Shown piece after piece: positions 9,670 through 17,744 of a stretch of 64,000 bases of DNA. This DNA is from CAZADA01 sp964568975 (lineage in GTDB: Bacteria; Pseudomonadota; Alphaproteobacteria; Caulobacterales; Maricaulaceae). The notes beneath the pieces are model-generated. The model was not told the origin of the DNA. It saw only the letters and a program-made list of their open reading frames with translations, and did no database searches. The DNA lies in contig CAZMSO010000008.1 in NCBI GenBank assembly GCA_964568975.1, positions 24,391 through 88,390 of the forward strand, given 5' to 3'. The position numbers were made by a program, and so were the translations under genes. The first letter of the stretch is position 1, and each line of letters opens with the position of its first letter.

Positions 9670-10392
9670 TCATGGCGCCCAAAACACGTCAAGCGTCACG
9701 TCGGGGTCGCGCAGCAACGCGCGAATCGGCATCGCCTCCACGGGACCGTCCGCCAAAGCGGCGTCAAACGCCTCGCGTTTCTCCGCGCCCGTGATCATCA
9801 GCGCAAGGCGCGCCGGCTTCACGGCGCCGCAAGTCAGGGTGATGCGCTCCACGTAGTCGCCGGTGACGGCGCTCGGCAAGGCGCGCACCCACGTCACAAG
9901 ACCGCCCGGGCCGGGATCGAGGGCGGCGGCGAGGTTCGCCGCGCCGGGAAACCACGACAGCGTGTGGCCGTCCGCGCCCATGCCCAGCACCGCCACATCA
10001 AGCGGGCCGCCGAGCGCGGAGAACACCTCCGCGGCGGTCGCCGCCAGACCGGCTTCCGGCGTGTCGCCAGGGGATTTCAGCGCCACAAACCGCGCCGAGG
10101 CCGCCGCCCCGTGAAGCAACGCCGCGCGCACCATCGCTTCATTAGACGCGGGATGATCAGCCTCCACCCATCGCTCATCGACCAAGACCACGGTCACGCG
10201 GCTCCAATCCACCTCCGCGTCACGCAGCGCCTCATAAAGCGGGCGCGGCGTCGAGCCGCCGGAGACGCCCAAACGCGCGCGTCCCTGATTGGCGACGGCG
10301 TCGCGCAAGCCCTTCGCGACATGGTCGCGCAACGCCGCGACCAGCGTCGGGCGATCCTCGAACACGCGCTCGGTGATGGCGGCGGTGGGCAT
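9670..10392 (-). CDS. pgl: 6-phosphogluconolactonase
   Basis: Hydrolyses 6-phosphogluconolactone to 6-phosphogluconate in the oxidative pentose-phosphate or Entner-Doudoroff route; cytosolic. The 240-residue product has the family motifs in order: GVSGGSTPRPLYEAL (phosphate-binding), VTVVLVDERWVEADHPASNE and VAVLGMGADGHTLSWFPG. Family members are usually beside zwf and edd; here pgl stands alone between a LysR-type gene and gltD. It lies 39 bp downstream of the LysR gene on the same strand, so the two may be cotranscribed. Confidence 0.93.
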   Translation of the reverse strand: MPTAAITERVFEDRPTLVAALRDHVAKGLRDAVANQGRARLGVSGGSTPRPLYEALRDAEVDWSRVTVVLVDERWVEADHPASNEAMVRAALLHGAAASARFVALKSPGDTPEAGLAATAAEVFSALGGPLDVAVLGMGADGHTLSWFPGAANLAAALDPGPGGLVTWVRALPSAVTGDYVERITLTCGAVKPARLALMITGAEKREAFDAALADGPVEAMPIRALLRDPDVTLDVFWAP

Positions 10393-10431
10393 AAGCGTCT
10401 CTCTTTCTGGACGGGCGGCGACGCGTGCGCG

Positions 10432-11400
10432 TCACACGCCCATATGCTCAAAGGGCGCGGCCTCCGCGAGCACGAAATCAATCAGATTGCGCGCCGCGGC
10501 CCCAAGCCGACGTCCCTTGGGCCAGACGATGTCATAAGCCCACGCTAATTCGGTCACGCCGCCCACCAAAATCGTGTCCAGCCGGCCGGCGGCGATGTCA
10601 TCGGCCGCCAGAACGCGGCGCACCAGTCCGATCCCGCGGCCGGCCACAGCCGCATCAACGATGTGATCCGATTGCGTCAGCCGGTCGCCCAAGCTCGCGG
10701 CGGGACCGTCTGTGTCGCGCTCCACGCCCGCCTCAGCCAGCCAACGCGGCCAGTCCGGCGCGCCCGGGTCGGTCTCAGCGGCCACATCATGGAGCAGCGG
10801 CGCGCGCGCCAACGCCTCACGGCCATCGCCATACGACGCCAAGAGGGCCGGCGCCGCCGCCGGCGACACCGTCTCCGTCAGCAGCCGGCGCGCTTCCAAG
10901 CCGCCATGGCCGCCCGGCCCGAACCGGATGTCGACATCGAGCTGCAACCGGTCGAGGTCCCCAGGCGCGGCGTCTGTCGCCAACACCACCCGCGTGGTCA
11001 CGCCCTCAGGCCCGGCGCTTTCGGCCTCAAAGCGCATCAGGCGCGGCGTCAGCCATTTGCGCGCAAACGCCGCCGGCGCGCCCAGCCGCACGCGCGTCTG
11101 ATCGCCGACGCCGGCAAAGGATTCAATCGCTTGGCGCATGCGCTCAAATGCGTCCGACAACGCCGGCAGCGCGGCCGCGGCGTCCTCCGTCAGGGCGACG
11201 CCGCGCGCGTGTCGGCGAAAAAGGGCGAGGCCGAGCACGTCTTCAAGCTGTCGGATTTGCTGGCTGACCGCGCCGGGCGTGACGCCCAGCTCATCAGCGG
11301 CTTTCGACAAGCTGCCATGGCGCGCCGCCGCCTCAAACGCCCGCAACGCGTTGAGGGGCGGCAGGCGGCGGGGGCTGGACGTGTTTAGTTTTTCTACCAT
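10432..11400 (-). CDS. LysR-family regulator, GcvA-like
   Basis: DNA-binding transcriptional regulator of 322 residues. The N-terminal winged helix-turn-helix is clear: LNALRAFEAAARHGSLSKAA then LGVTPGAVSQQIRQLED, the wording typical of the GcvA/AmpR branch. A type 2 periplasmic-binding-like effector domain occupies about residues 100-310. The target is unknown. The gene is divergent from the cysG operon, with a 150-bp gap that contains a T-N11-A palindrome near cysG, which makes that operon a candidate; pgl, downstream on the same strand, is another. It is not obviously CysB, which has a different effector domain. Confidence 0.9.
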   Translation of the reverse strand: MVEKLNTSSPRRLPPLNALRAFEAAARHGSLSKAADELGVTPGAVSQQIRQLEDVLGLALFRRHARGVALTEDAAAALPALSDAFERMRQAIESFAGVGDQTRVRLGAPAAFARKWLTPRLMRFEAESAGPEGVTTRVVLATDAAPGDLDRLQLDVDIRFGPGGHGGLEARRLLTETVSPAAAPALLASYGDGREALARAPLLHDVAAETDPGAPDWPRWLAEAGVERDTDGPAASLGDRLTQSDHIVDAAVAGRGIGLVRRVLAADDIAAGRLDTILVGGVTELAWAYDIVWPKGRRLGAAARNLIDFVLAEAAPFEHMGV

Positions 11401-11447
11401 CGCTGCTTAGACCATTTCGTTTGTCGCGGCCGCGCGTCACCCCACAT

Positions 11448-11457
11448 CGTGATCACG
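11448..11457. promoter_or_regulatory. Perfect 10-bp palindrome between LysR gene and cysG
   Basis: CGTGATCACG is a perfect palindrome about 50 bp upstream of the LysR-type start codon and about 95 bp upstream of cysG. It could be an operator half of the divergent region, but short palindromes arise by chance. Confidence 0.25.
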
Positions 11458-11526
11458 GCGGGGCGTAGACGGGGTAAACCCGCGCAGCCGGCGTCCGTAT
11501 TTGGGAAGGAGCGCTGCAGGGCAGCG

Positions 11527-11539
11527 TTAGCATAGCTAA
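11527..11539. promoter_or_regulatory. Candidate LysR-type operator before cysG
   Basis: TTAGC-ATA-GCTAA is a perfect 5-3-5 inverted repeat that also fits the T-N11-A LysR-type box. It ends 11 bp before the cysG ATG, inside the intergenic space shared with a divergent LysR-family gene. This is closer to the start codon than usual activator sites, so repression or an autoregulatory role is equally possible. Confidence 0.45.
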
Positions 11540-11550
11540 AGGGCGCCAGG

Positions 11551-13008
11551 ATGCACGTGTTTCCCGCCATGTTTTCCGCAGCCGGCCGGCGCTTGGTGAT
11601 TGTGGGCGGCGGCGAGCTGGCGCGCCGCAAAGCGCGCTTGGCGGCGACGACGCCGGCGGCGCTCACGCTGATCGCGCCCGCCTTCGCGGATGAGTATGAA
11701 ACGGAGTTCGCCGACCGCGCGGAGTTTGTGCGCCGAGCGCCGCGCCGCGCGGATTTCGCCGGCGCGGCGTTGGCGATTGTCGCCGAGGATGATCACGATC
11801 GCGCGACGGTCGCCGCCTGCCTCGCGCGCCAAGCCGGCGCGCCCGTCAATGTGGTCGATCGGCCGGAGCTGAGCGATTGGACGATGCCGGCGGTCATTGA
11901 CCGGGGCCAAGTGGTCGCGGCCATCGCGACGGGCGGCGCAGCTCCGGTGATTGCGCGCGATGTGCGCGCGACGCTTGAGGCGCTGCTGCCGGCGCGCTTG
12001 GGCGATCTCGCCCGCCTCGCCCAGGGCTTTCGCGCCCGGGTGAAGGATGCGTTGCCGTCCGAGACGGCGCGCCGCGCCTTTTGGGAGCGGGCGTTGCGCG
12101 GGCCGGCGGCGGAGCGCGCCTTAGCCGGGGACGCCGCCGGGGCTGCGGCCGCACTGGACGCCGCCCTCGCCGAACCGGACGCCTCGGCGGGCGTGGTCCA
12201 TATTGTCGGCGCTGGGCCGGGCGATCCCGAACTCTTGACGCTGAAAGCGCTGCGCATTCTTCAAGACGCTGACATCGTGTTTTACGATTCCCTGGTCGGG
12301 CCGGGCGTGCTGGACCGGATCCGCCGTGACGCGGAGCGCGTCTTTGTCGGCAAGCGCCGCGCGCGCCACGCCGTTCCCCAAGCTGAGATCCACGGGCGTC
12401 TTGTGGCGGCCGCGCGCGCCGGCCAGCGGGTCGTGCGCTTGAAGGGCGGCGATCCTTTTGTGTTCGGCCGCGGCGGTGAGGAGCTGGAGGCCCTGCGCGC
12501 CGCCGGCGTGGAGGCCCATGTGGTTGCGGGCGTCTCCTCGGCGTTGGCGGCCTCAGCCGCGGCGGCCGCCCCGCTGACCCACCGCGATCACGCCCAAGCC
12601 GTCACCTTCGTCACAGGTCACGCCAAGAATGGCGAGACGCCGGATTTGGATTGGTTCGCGCTCGCGCGCTCAAACCAGACGGTGGTGGTGTTCATGGGCG
12701 TCAACGCCGCGCCCGTCATCGCCCAACGCCTGGTCGCCGCGGGCCGGGACGCGGCCACGCCCGTGGCGGTCGTGGAAAACGCAAGCTTGCCCCAGCAGAA
12801 AGTCGTGCGCGCCCCCTTAGGCGGTGTCGCAGCCGCGATGGCGGAGGCCGGCGTGGTCGGTCCCGCGCTTCTCATCATTGGCGAGGTGGCCGGCGTCGCC
12901 GTGGCGCCGCCCCAGGACGCTGCCGGCGCTCCTTCCTCGCCACACGCGCCGCGGGCATTGACGCCGCGCACGCTCCACCTTGCGCTGTTGGAGGAGGCCG
13001 CCGCATGA
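11551..13008 (+). CDS. cysG: Siroheme synthase, trifunctional
   Basis: Makes siroheme from uroporphyrinogen III: two methylations, NAD-dependent oxidation of precorrin-2, then iron insertion. The 485-residue product fuses the dehydrogenase/ferrochelatase module (about residues 1-205, Rossmann motif VIVGGGELARRKARL) to the SUMT methyltransferase module (about 215-460, starting VHIVGAGPGDPELLTLKALR and carrying VVRLKGGDPFVFGRGGEE). It is the first gene of a tight five-gene operon and supplies the cofactor for the sulfite reductase two genes downstream. Its stop overlaps the next start as ATGA. Confidence 0.96.
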   Translation: MHVFPAMFSAAGRRLVIVGGGELARRKARLAATTPAALTLIAPAFADEYETEFADRAEFVRRAPRRADFAGAALAIVAEDDHDRATVAACLARQAGAPVNVVDRPELSDWTMPAVIDRGQVVAAIATGGAAPVIARDVRATLEALLPARLGDLARLAQGFRARVKDALPSETARRAFWERALRGPAAERALAGDAAGAAAALDAALAEPDASAGVVHIVGAGPGDPELLTLKALRILQDADIVFYDSLVGPGVLDRIRRDAERVFVGKRRARHAVPQAEIHGRLVAAARAGQRVVRLKGGDPFVFGRGGEELEALRAAGVEAHVVAGVSSALAASAAAAAPLTHRDHAQAVTFVTGHAKNGETPDLDWFALARSNQTVVVFMGVNAAPVIAQRLVAAGRDAATPVAVVENASLPQQKVVRAPLGGVAAAMAEAGVVGPALLIIGEVAGVAVAPPQDAAGAPSSPHAPRALTPRTLHLALLEEAAA

Positions 13009-13325
13009 GTTCTGTCCGCCCCGCGCTGAAGCCTGAGACGCCGAAACTCGTCACCGCCTGGGACGCCCGCACAGGCCGCACCGTTTATCGGGGCCCGGAC
13101 GGCGGATGGCTGCCGCAGCCCGCCGGCGCGGCGGTGCTGACCGGCGACGCCGCAGAGGCCGCCCTTGCGGCCGCTCAAGCCGACGAGGCCGTCATCCTCG
13201 ACCCGTATTTCATGGAAGCCACCGCTGAGGGCGCGATCGCCGGGCGTGAAGCGTTGCGCGAGACGATCCGCACCCGCGGCCCCACCACGCGCCCCGACCT
13301 CGGCAAGCAGGCGGAGAACGCGTGA
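13005..13325 (+). CDS. DUF2849 domain protein of the cys operon
   Basis: A 106-residue protein of the DUF2849 family, found in alphaproteobacterial sulfite-reductase operons; biochemical role unknown. The N-terminal half contains a short beta-rich unit (VTAWDARTGRTVYRGPDGGW); the C-terminal half is helical (AALAAAQADEAVILDPYF). It begins ATGA within the cysG stop and ends within the start of cysI (GTGATG), so all three are translationally coupled. The conserved slot between the siroheme maker and the siroheme user suggests a part in CysI assembly or electron supply, which is inference. Confidence 0.85.
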   Translation: MSSVRPALKPETPKLVTAWDARTGRTVYRGPDGGWLPQPAGAAVLTGDAAEAALAAAQADEAVILDPYFMEATAEGAIAGREALRETIRTRGPTTRPDLGKQAENA

Positions 13326-14989
13326 TGTACCGTTATGACGAGTTCGACGCCCAGCTTGTGCGCGAGCGCGCCGCGCAGTTCCGCGGCCAAGTGGCGCGGC
13401 GGCTGTCGGGCGCGATCACGGAGGATCAGTTCAAGCCGTTGAGGCTGATGAACGGCGTCTACCTCCAGCTTCACGCTTACATGCTGCGTGTCGCCATCCC
13501 CTATGGCCAGCTGTCGGGCCGGCAACTGCGCCGCCTCGCCCACATCGCGCGCACCTATGACAAAGGGTATGGCCACTTCACGACGCGCCAGAACATCCAG
13601 TTCAACTGGCCGGCGCTGGTGGACATCCCCGACATCCTTGACCAGCTGGCGGAGGTGGAGATGCACGCCATCCAGACCTCCGGCAACACCATCCGCAACG
13701 TCACTGCGGACCATTTCGCGGGCGCGGCCGCCGATGAGATCGAAGACCCGCGGCCGTGGTGCGAGCTGATCCGGCAATGGTCGACGCTGCATCCGGAGTT
13801 CAGCTTTCTGCCGCGCAAATTCAAAATCGCCGTCACGGCCGCGGAAACGGACCGGGCTGCGGTGCGCGTCCACGACATTGGCTTGCACATGAAACGCAAC
13901 GCCGACGGCTTGATCGGCTTTGAGGTGATTGTCGGCGGCGGCCAGGGGCGCACGCCTTATGTCGGCGTGACGGTGCGCGACTGGCTCGCGAAGGATGAAC
14001 TCCTCGGCTATCTCACCGCGATTTTGCGCGTCTACAATCGCTATGGCCGGCGCGACAACAAGTACAAAGCCCGCATCAAAATCCTCGTGAACGAGATCGG
14101 CCGCGACGCGTTCACTGACCAGGTGGAGACGGAGCACGACGCGATCCTGCGCGACGGCTTGGAGATCGACGCGCCGCAAGAGGAGATCGCGCGCATCGCC
14201 GCTTATTTCGAGCCGCCGGCGTTCGCGGTCCTGCCGGAACGCTCTGAAGGCTTTGAGCAAGCCAAGGCCGACAGCCGCGCCTTCGCGCGCTGGGCGCGCA
14301 TCAACACCCACCCCCATCGTATGCCCGGCTATGCGAGCGTCACCATCAGTCTCAAACCCGTTGGCGGCGCGCCGGGGGATGCGACGGCGGATCAGATGGA
14401 CGCAGTCGCGGCGGTCGGCGAACGCTATGGTCTCGACGACATCCGCGTCACGCACGAGCAGAATCTCGTGCTGGCCCATGTGCGGCGCGACGACTTGCCG
14501 GCGGTCTATGCTGCGTTAGACGCCGCGGGCCTCGCCACGCCGAACGCGGGTCTGATTTCCGACATCATCGCGTGTCCCGGCCTCGACTATTGCAACTTGG
14601 CCAACACCCGCTCGATCCCCGTGGCCCAAGCGATTGCGGAGCGCTTCGCTGATCTCGACGCTCAAGAAACGATTGGCGAGCTGAAGATCAAAATCTCCGG
14701 CTGCATCAACGCCTGCGGTCATCACCATGTCGGCCACATTGGCATTTTGGGCGTCGATAAGCGGGGCGCGGAGTTTTACCAAATCACGCTCGGCGGGCGC
14801 GCGGACGAGCACGCCGCTATTGGCGAGATTGTCGGCAAAGGCCTCGAAGCTGACGACATTCCCGACGCCATCGAGCGCTTGGTTGCGCGCTATCTCACCC
14901 TGCGCGCCGACGAGACCGACCGCTTCATCGATGTCTATGCGCGCGTGGGCGCAGAACCCTTCAAGGAGGCCCTTTATGCCGCTGCTTAA
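13322..14989 (+). CDS. cysI: Sulfite/nitrite reductase hemoprotein
   Basis: Six-electron reduction of sulfite to sulfide on a coupled siroheme/4Fe-4S centre; cytosolic. The 555-residue product shows the two halves of the nitrite/sulfite reductase family and the metal ligands: CPGLDYC (Cys418, Cys424) and SGCINAC (Cys461, Cys465), the last expected to bridge cluster and siroheme. The neighbouring siroheme synthase and APS reductase genes argue for sulfite rather than nitrite as substrate. No flavoprotein partner (cysJ) is seen, so the donor is probably ferredoxin or another reductase. GTG at 13322 and ATG at 13325 are both possible starts. Confidence 0.94.
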   Translation: MMYRYDEFDAQLVRERAAQFRGQVARRLSGAITEDQFKPLRLMNGVYLQLHAYMLRVAIPYGQLSGRQLRRLAHIARTYDKGYGHFTTRQNIQFNWPALVDIPDILDQLAEVEMHAIQTSGNTIRNVTADHFAGAAADEIEDPRPWCELIRQWSTLHPEFSFLPRKFKIAVTAAETDRAAVRVHDIGLHMKRNADGLIGFEVIVGGGQGRTPYVGVTVRDWLAKDELLGYLTAILRVYNRYGRRDNKYKARIKILVNEIGRDAFTDQVETEHDAILRDGLEIDAPQEEIARIAAYFEPPAFAVLPERSEGFEQAKADSRAFARWARINTHPHRMPGYASVTISLKPVGGAPGDATADQMDAVAAVGERYGLDDIRVTHEQNLVLAHVRRDDLPAVYAALDAAGLATPNAGLISDIIACPGLDYCNLANTRSIPVAQAIAERFADLDAQETIGELKIKISGCINACGHHHVGHIGILGVDKRGAEFYQITLGGRADEHAAIGEIVGKGLEADDIPDAIERLVARYLTLRADETDRFIDVYARVGAEPFKEALYAAA

Positions 14990-15512
14990 GAACGGACGCC
15001 CGGTCGCGGACACCTGGACGCGCGTCAGCGATGACGCGGCGGTTCCCGCGACGCGCGATGTGATTGTCTCGCTTGATCGGCTTCTCGCAGAGACTGCGGC
15101 GTTGACCGCGCGGCCTGGCCGCTTGGGCGTGGCGCTTGCGCCGGATGCGGATCTCGACACTTTAGCGCCGCATCTCGCAAACCTTGATCTGGTCGCGGTC
15201 GCCTTTCCCCGCTTCGCGGACGGGCGCGGCTACTCCCTGGCGTCTTTGCTGCGGATGCGATATGCGTTTGCGGGAGAAATTCGCGCGGTGGGCGACGTTT
15301 TGCGCGATCAGATCGGGTTTATGATGCGTTGCGGCATTGATGCGGTGGATCTGCGCAACGCGCAAGCGGATGAGGCGGCGCTGGCGCTGAGCGAGATCGG
15401 CGTTGTGTATCAAACCGCCGCCGACGGCGCGACGCCGGCCTGGCGCGCGCGGCGTTTGGCCCGCACGCAGGCGGCGCAGCCGGCGCAGGATTTGCGTGTC
15501 GCGGCGGAGTGA
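14976..15512 (+). CDS. DUF934 family protein of the cys operon
   Basis: A 178-residue protein of the DUF934 family, regularly placed between cysI and cysH in proteobacteria and often named an oxidoreductase-like protein without direct proof. It opens with MPLLKNGRPVADTW, the usual start of the family, and carries the FPRFADGRGYSLASLLR motif. The start is fixed by a strong ribosome-binding site AAGGAGG (14963-14969) inside the end of cysI; the two genes overlap by 14 bp. Confidence 0.88.
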   Translation: MPLLKNGRPVADTWTRVSDDAAVPATRDVIVSLDRLLAETAALTARPGRLGVALAPDADLDTLAPHLANLDLVAVAFPRFADGRGYSLASLLRMRYAFAGEIRAVGDVLRDQIGFMMRCGIDAVDLRNAQADEAALALSEIGVVYQTAADGATPAWRARRLARTQAAQPAQDLRVAAE

Positions 15513-15573
15513 GGGTGTGCGGCGGCGCGGAGAGGGCGTGCCGCGGCGCGCGAGACAGTGAGGCCTGGTCAGA

Positions 15574-16335
15574 ATGACCCGTCTTGATCACGAGCACTGG
15601 GATGTTGGCGACGCCGCCGCACTCAACCGGCGGTGGCGCGGCGCGTCCGCGACGGCCGTCTTGGCTGCGGCGATCGCGGCGTTCCGCGGACGCATCGCGC
15701 TTGTGTCGTCTTTCGGGGCGGAGTCCGCAGTGCTGCTGCACCTTGCCGCAGAGATTGATCGCGATGTACCGGTCCTGTTCTTAGACACCGGCAAGCATTT
15801 CGATAAGACCTTAGATCACCGCGCGCGTTTGACGGCGCAGCTTGGGCTTCGCGATGTGCGCCTGATCGCGCCGAATGCCGAGGAAATGCGGGTGGAGGAT
15901 CCAAGCGGCGACCTCTACAGCTTCGACCCCGACGCCTGCTGCGCGTTGCGCAAGACGCGGCCGCTGGAGCGCGCCCTCGCCGGGTTTGACGCCTGGGTGA
16001 CGGGACGCAAGCGGTTCCAAACGACGGAGCGGTTGAGCTTGCCGGCTTTTGAGACGGACGCCGACGGCCGTATTAAGGTCAACCCGCTCGCGAATTGGAC
16101 GCCGGGCATGATCGACGCGTATCTGGACGCCCACGCGCTGCCGCGCCATCCGTTGACGGCTCAGGGTTTCCGCTCCATCGGATGTGCGCCGTGCACCACG
16201 CCCGTCGCCGACGGCGAGGACCATCGCGCGGGTCGTTGGCGCGGCCGGGCGAAGGCGGAATGCGGCATTCACATCCATCCCGACGGCCGCATAGAGCGGG
16301 TCCCGGCGGCGGCCGTCGCGCCGTTCGATCGTTAG
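15574..16335 (+). CDS. cysH: APS/PAPS reductase (assimilatory)
   Basis: Reduces adenylyl-sulfate (or phosphoadenylyl-sulfate) to sulfite with thioredoxin. The 253-residue product has the PP-loop motif LVSSFGAESAVLLHL, and LFLDTGKHF. It carries the Cys pairs DACC (Cys122, Cys123) and GCAPC (Cys204, Cys207), which bind a 4Fe-4S cluster in the APS-using branch, and the catalytic C-terminal ECGIH (Cys230). The cluster ligands favour APS as substrate. It is the last gene of the operon, 61 bp after DUF934. The ATP sulfurylase genes are not in the window. Confidence 0.94.
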   Translation: MTRLDHEHWDVGDAAALNRRWRGASATAVLAAAIAAFRGRIALVSSFGAESAVLLHLAAEIDRDVPVLFLDTGKHFDKTLDHRARLTAQLGLRDVRLIAPNAEEMRVEDPSGDLYSFDPDACCALRKTRPLERALAGFDAWVTGRKRFQTTERLSLPAFETDADGRIKVNPLANWTPGMIDAYLDAHALPRHPLTAQGFRSIGCAPCTTPVADGEDHRAGRWRGRAKAECGIHIHPDGRIERVPAAAVAPFDR

Positions 16336-16434
16336 CGGGCGCGACCCCAACGGGTTTCACGACCGCGGTCTTCCGCCGACGCCGCGTCCCGTCCCATTAA
16401 GCCGTGAGCTCAGCGCGAGGCTGAGCCGCTCGGA

Positions 16435-16462
16435 CGTCAAGCCGCCTTGCGGCGGCTTGACG
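16435..16462. terminator. Strong hairpin between convergent cysH and lpxB
   Basis: Perfect 12-bp stem (CGTCAAGCCGCC / GGCGGCTTGACG) with a TTGC loop, in the 214 bp between the ends of two convergent operons. A smaller stem, GCTCAG / CTGAGC, lies just before it (16407-16425). No T-run follows on either strand, so it may act on both transcripts without being a classical intrinsic terminator. An additional inverted repeat TTAAC-N8-GTTAA stands at 16484-16501. Confidence 0.55.
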
Positions 16463-16549
16463 CTCAGGCTTCCGGAAGCGTGATTAACGCGGCGCGGTTA
16501 AAACAGCGCCGTCGGGGCTGGCCGCGCCGCCGACTGATCGCGCGAGGCC

Positions 16550-17734
16550 TTACGCGTTCACCCTTTGAAGCTGGGTCTCGCTGAGCGTCAACAGCACGGC
16601 GTCCGCCGCGCGCGTGCTCGCTGGAGCGCCCTGGCCGCGCATTGCCGCGACGGCGTCGCGGAGTTTTGCGCGCGTGTGCGCGGCCAAGATGTCGTCCTCC
16701 AAATACCGGCGCACCGCTTCCGCCAAGGCCGTGCCTTCGGCGTCGTCTTGGATGAACTCCGGGATCACATGCTCGCCGGCGGCCATGTTCACGAGGGAGA
16801 TGGTGTCGGCTTTGACAAGCCGTTTTGCGATTTCGAATGTGAGTGTGTCCAAACGGTAGGCGACCACCGTGGGCGTGTGAGCCATAGCGAGCTCGGTGAC
16901 CACTGTGCCTGAGCAGGCGAGAGCCGCGTCCGCGGCGGCGAACGCATCGTGTTTTTCCTCCGCACGCACGGGGCGCACGCGCTTTAGGCGGTCGTCCAGG
17001 CGCACTAAGGTGCGGATCTGATCCTCGATCGGCCGCGCAACGGGGGTCACGATCGCCAGCTGATGGCCGAACCGCGCCTCTAACAGACGCACAGCCTCAG
17101 CGAACGGCGTCGCCAACCGTTGCGCTTCCGTCCGGCGCGAGCCGTAAAGCAGCGCCACCAGCTTCTGGTCCGGCGATATGGCGTGGCGGGCGCGAAAGCC
17201 CATGGGATCCGTCGCCGGCGGGGTGTCGAAGACGGGATGACCGACAAAAGTCGCCGGCAGGCCGTAGGCTTCAAAGTATGGCGGCTCAAAGGGTTGCAGC
17301 GTCAGCACATGATCAGCGACCCGCGCCAGGCTTGCTGCGCGTTTGGGACGCCACGCCCACACTTGGGGCCCGACATATTTGATTTGCGTGAGGTGCGGCG
17401 CGCGGCGGCGCAAGCGCTCGGCCACACGGATCGTGAACCCCCAAGAATCAATGAGCACCACAGCGTCCGGCGCCGCCGCGAGGGTGGCGCTCACGGTTTC
17501 CTCGACGCGTTTGAGCACACGCCGATACGCGAGCACGCCCTCCATCAGCCCCACAATCGACAGCTCGCTGATGTCGAACGGGCTCTCAATTCCTTGCTCC
17601 GCCATCAGCGCGCCGCCGAGCCCGGAAAACACGGCCTGACCGCCCGTGCGCTCGCGCAGGGCCTTGATCAGTCCCGCGCCCAGCGCGTCGCCGGACGCCT
17701 CTGCGGCGATGAGATGGATGTGCGGCCCGGCCAT
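16550..17734 (-). CDS. lpxB: Lipid-A-disaccharide synthase
   Basis: Joins lipid X and UDP-2,3-diacylglucosamine to the beta-1,6 disaccharide of lipid A at the inner membrane (GT19 family). The 394-residue product has the N-terminal signature HLIAAEASGDALGAGLI, then FSGLGGALMAEQG, and the C-terminal nucleotide-binding segment with LACSGTVVTELAMAHTPTVVAYR. It is the last gene of the long minus-strand lipid A/outer-membrane run, 10 bp after lpxI, with GGGGGAG as ribosome-binding site. Confidence 0.96.
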   Translation of the reverse strand: MAGPHIHLIAAEASGDALGAGLIKALRERTGGQAVFSGLGGALMAEQGIESPFDISELSIVGLMEGVLAYRRVLKRVEETVSATLAAAPDAVVLIDSWGFTIRVAERLRRRAPHLTQIKYVGPQVWAWRPKRAASLARVADHVLTLQPFEPPYFEAYGLPATFVGHPVFDTPPATDPMGFRARHAISPDQKLVALLYGSRRTEAQRLATPFAEAVRLLEARFGHQLAIVTPVARPIEDQIRTLVRLDDRLKRVRPVRAEEKHDAFAAADAALACSGTVVTELAMAHTPTVVAYRLDTLTFEIAKRLVKADTISLVNMAAGEHVIPEFIQDDAEGTALAEAVRRYLEDDILAAHTRAKLRDAVAAMRGQGAPASTRAADAVLLTLSETQLQRVNA

Positions 17735-17744
17735 AGTCTCCCCC

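Noticed and set aside
13175..14479. 434-codon antisense open frame over cysI
   Set aside because: Frequent in GC-rich genes; the opposite strand has clear CysI motifs and this frame has none.
16484..16501. Possible CtrA site TTAA...TTAA between cysH and lpxB
   Set aside because: Spacing is 10, not 7, and it lies between the ends of two convergent operons where no promoter is expected.
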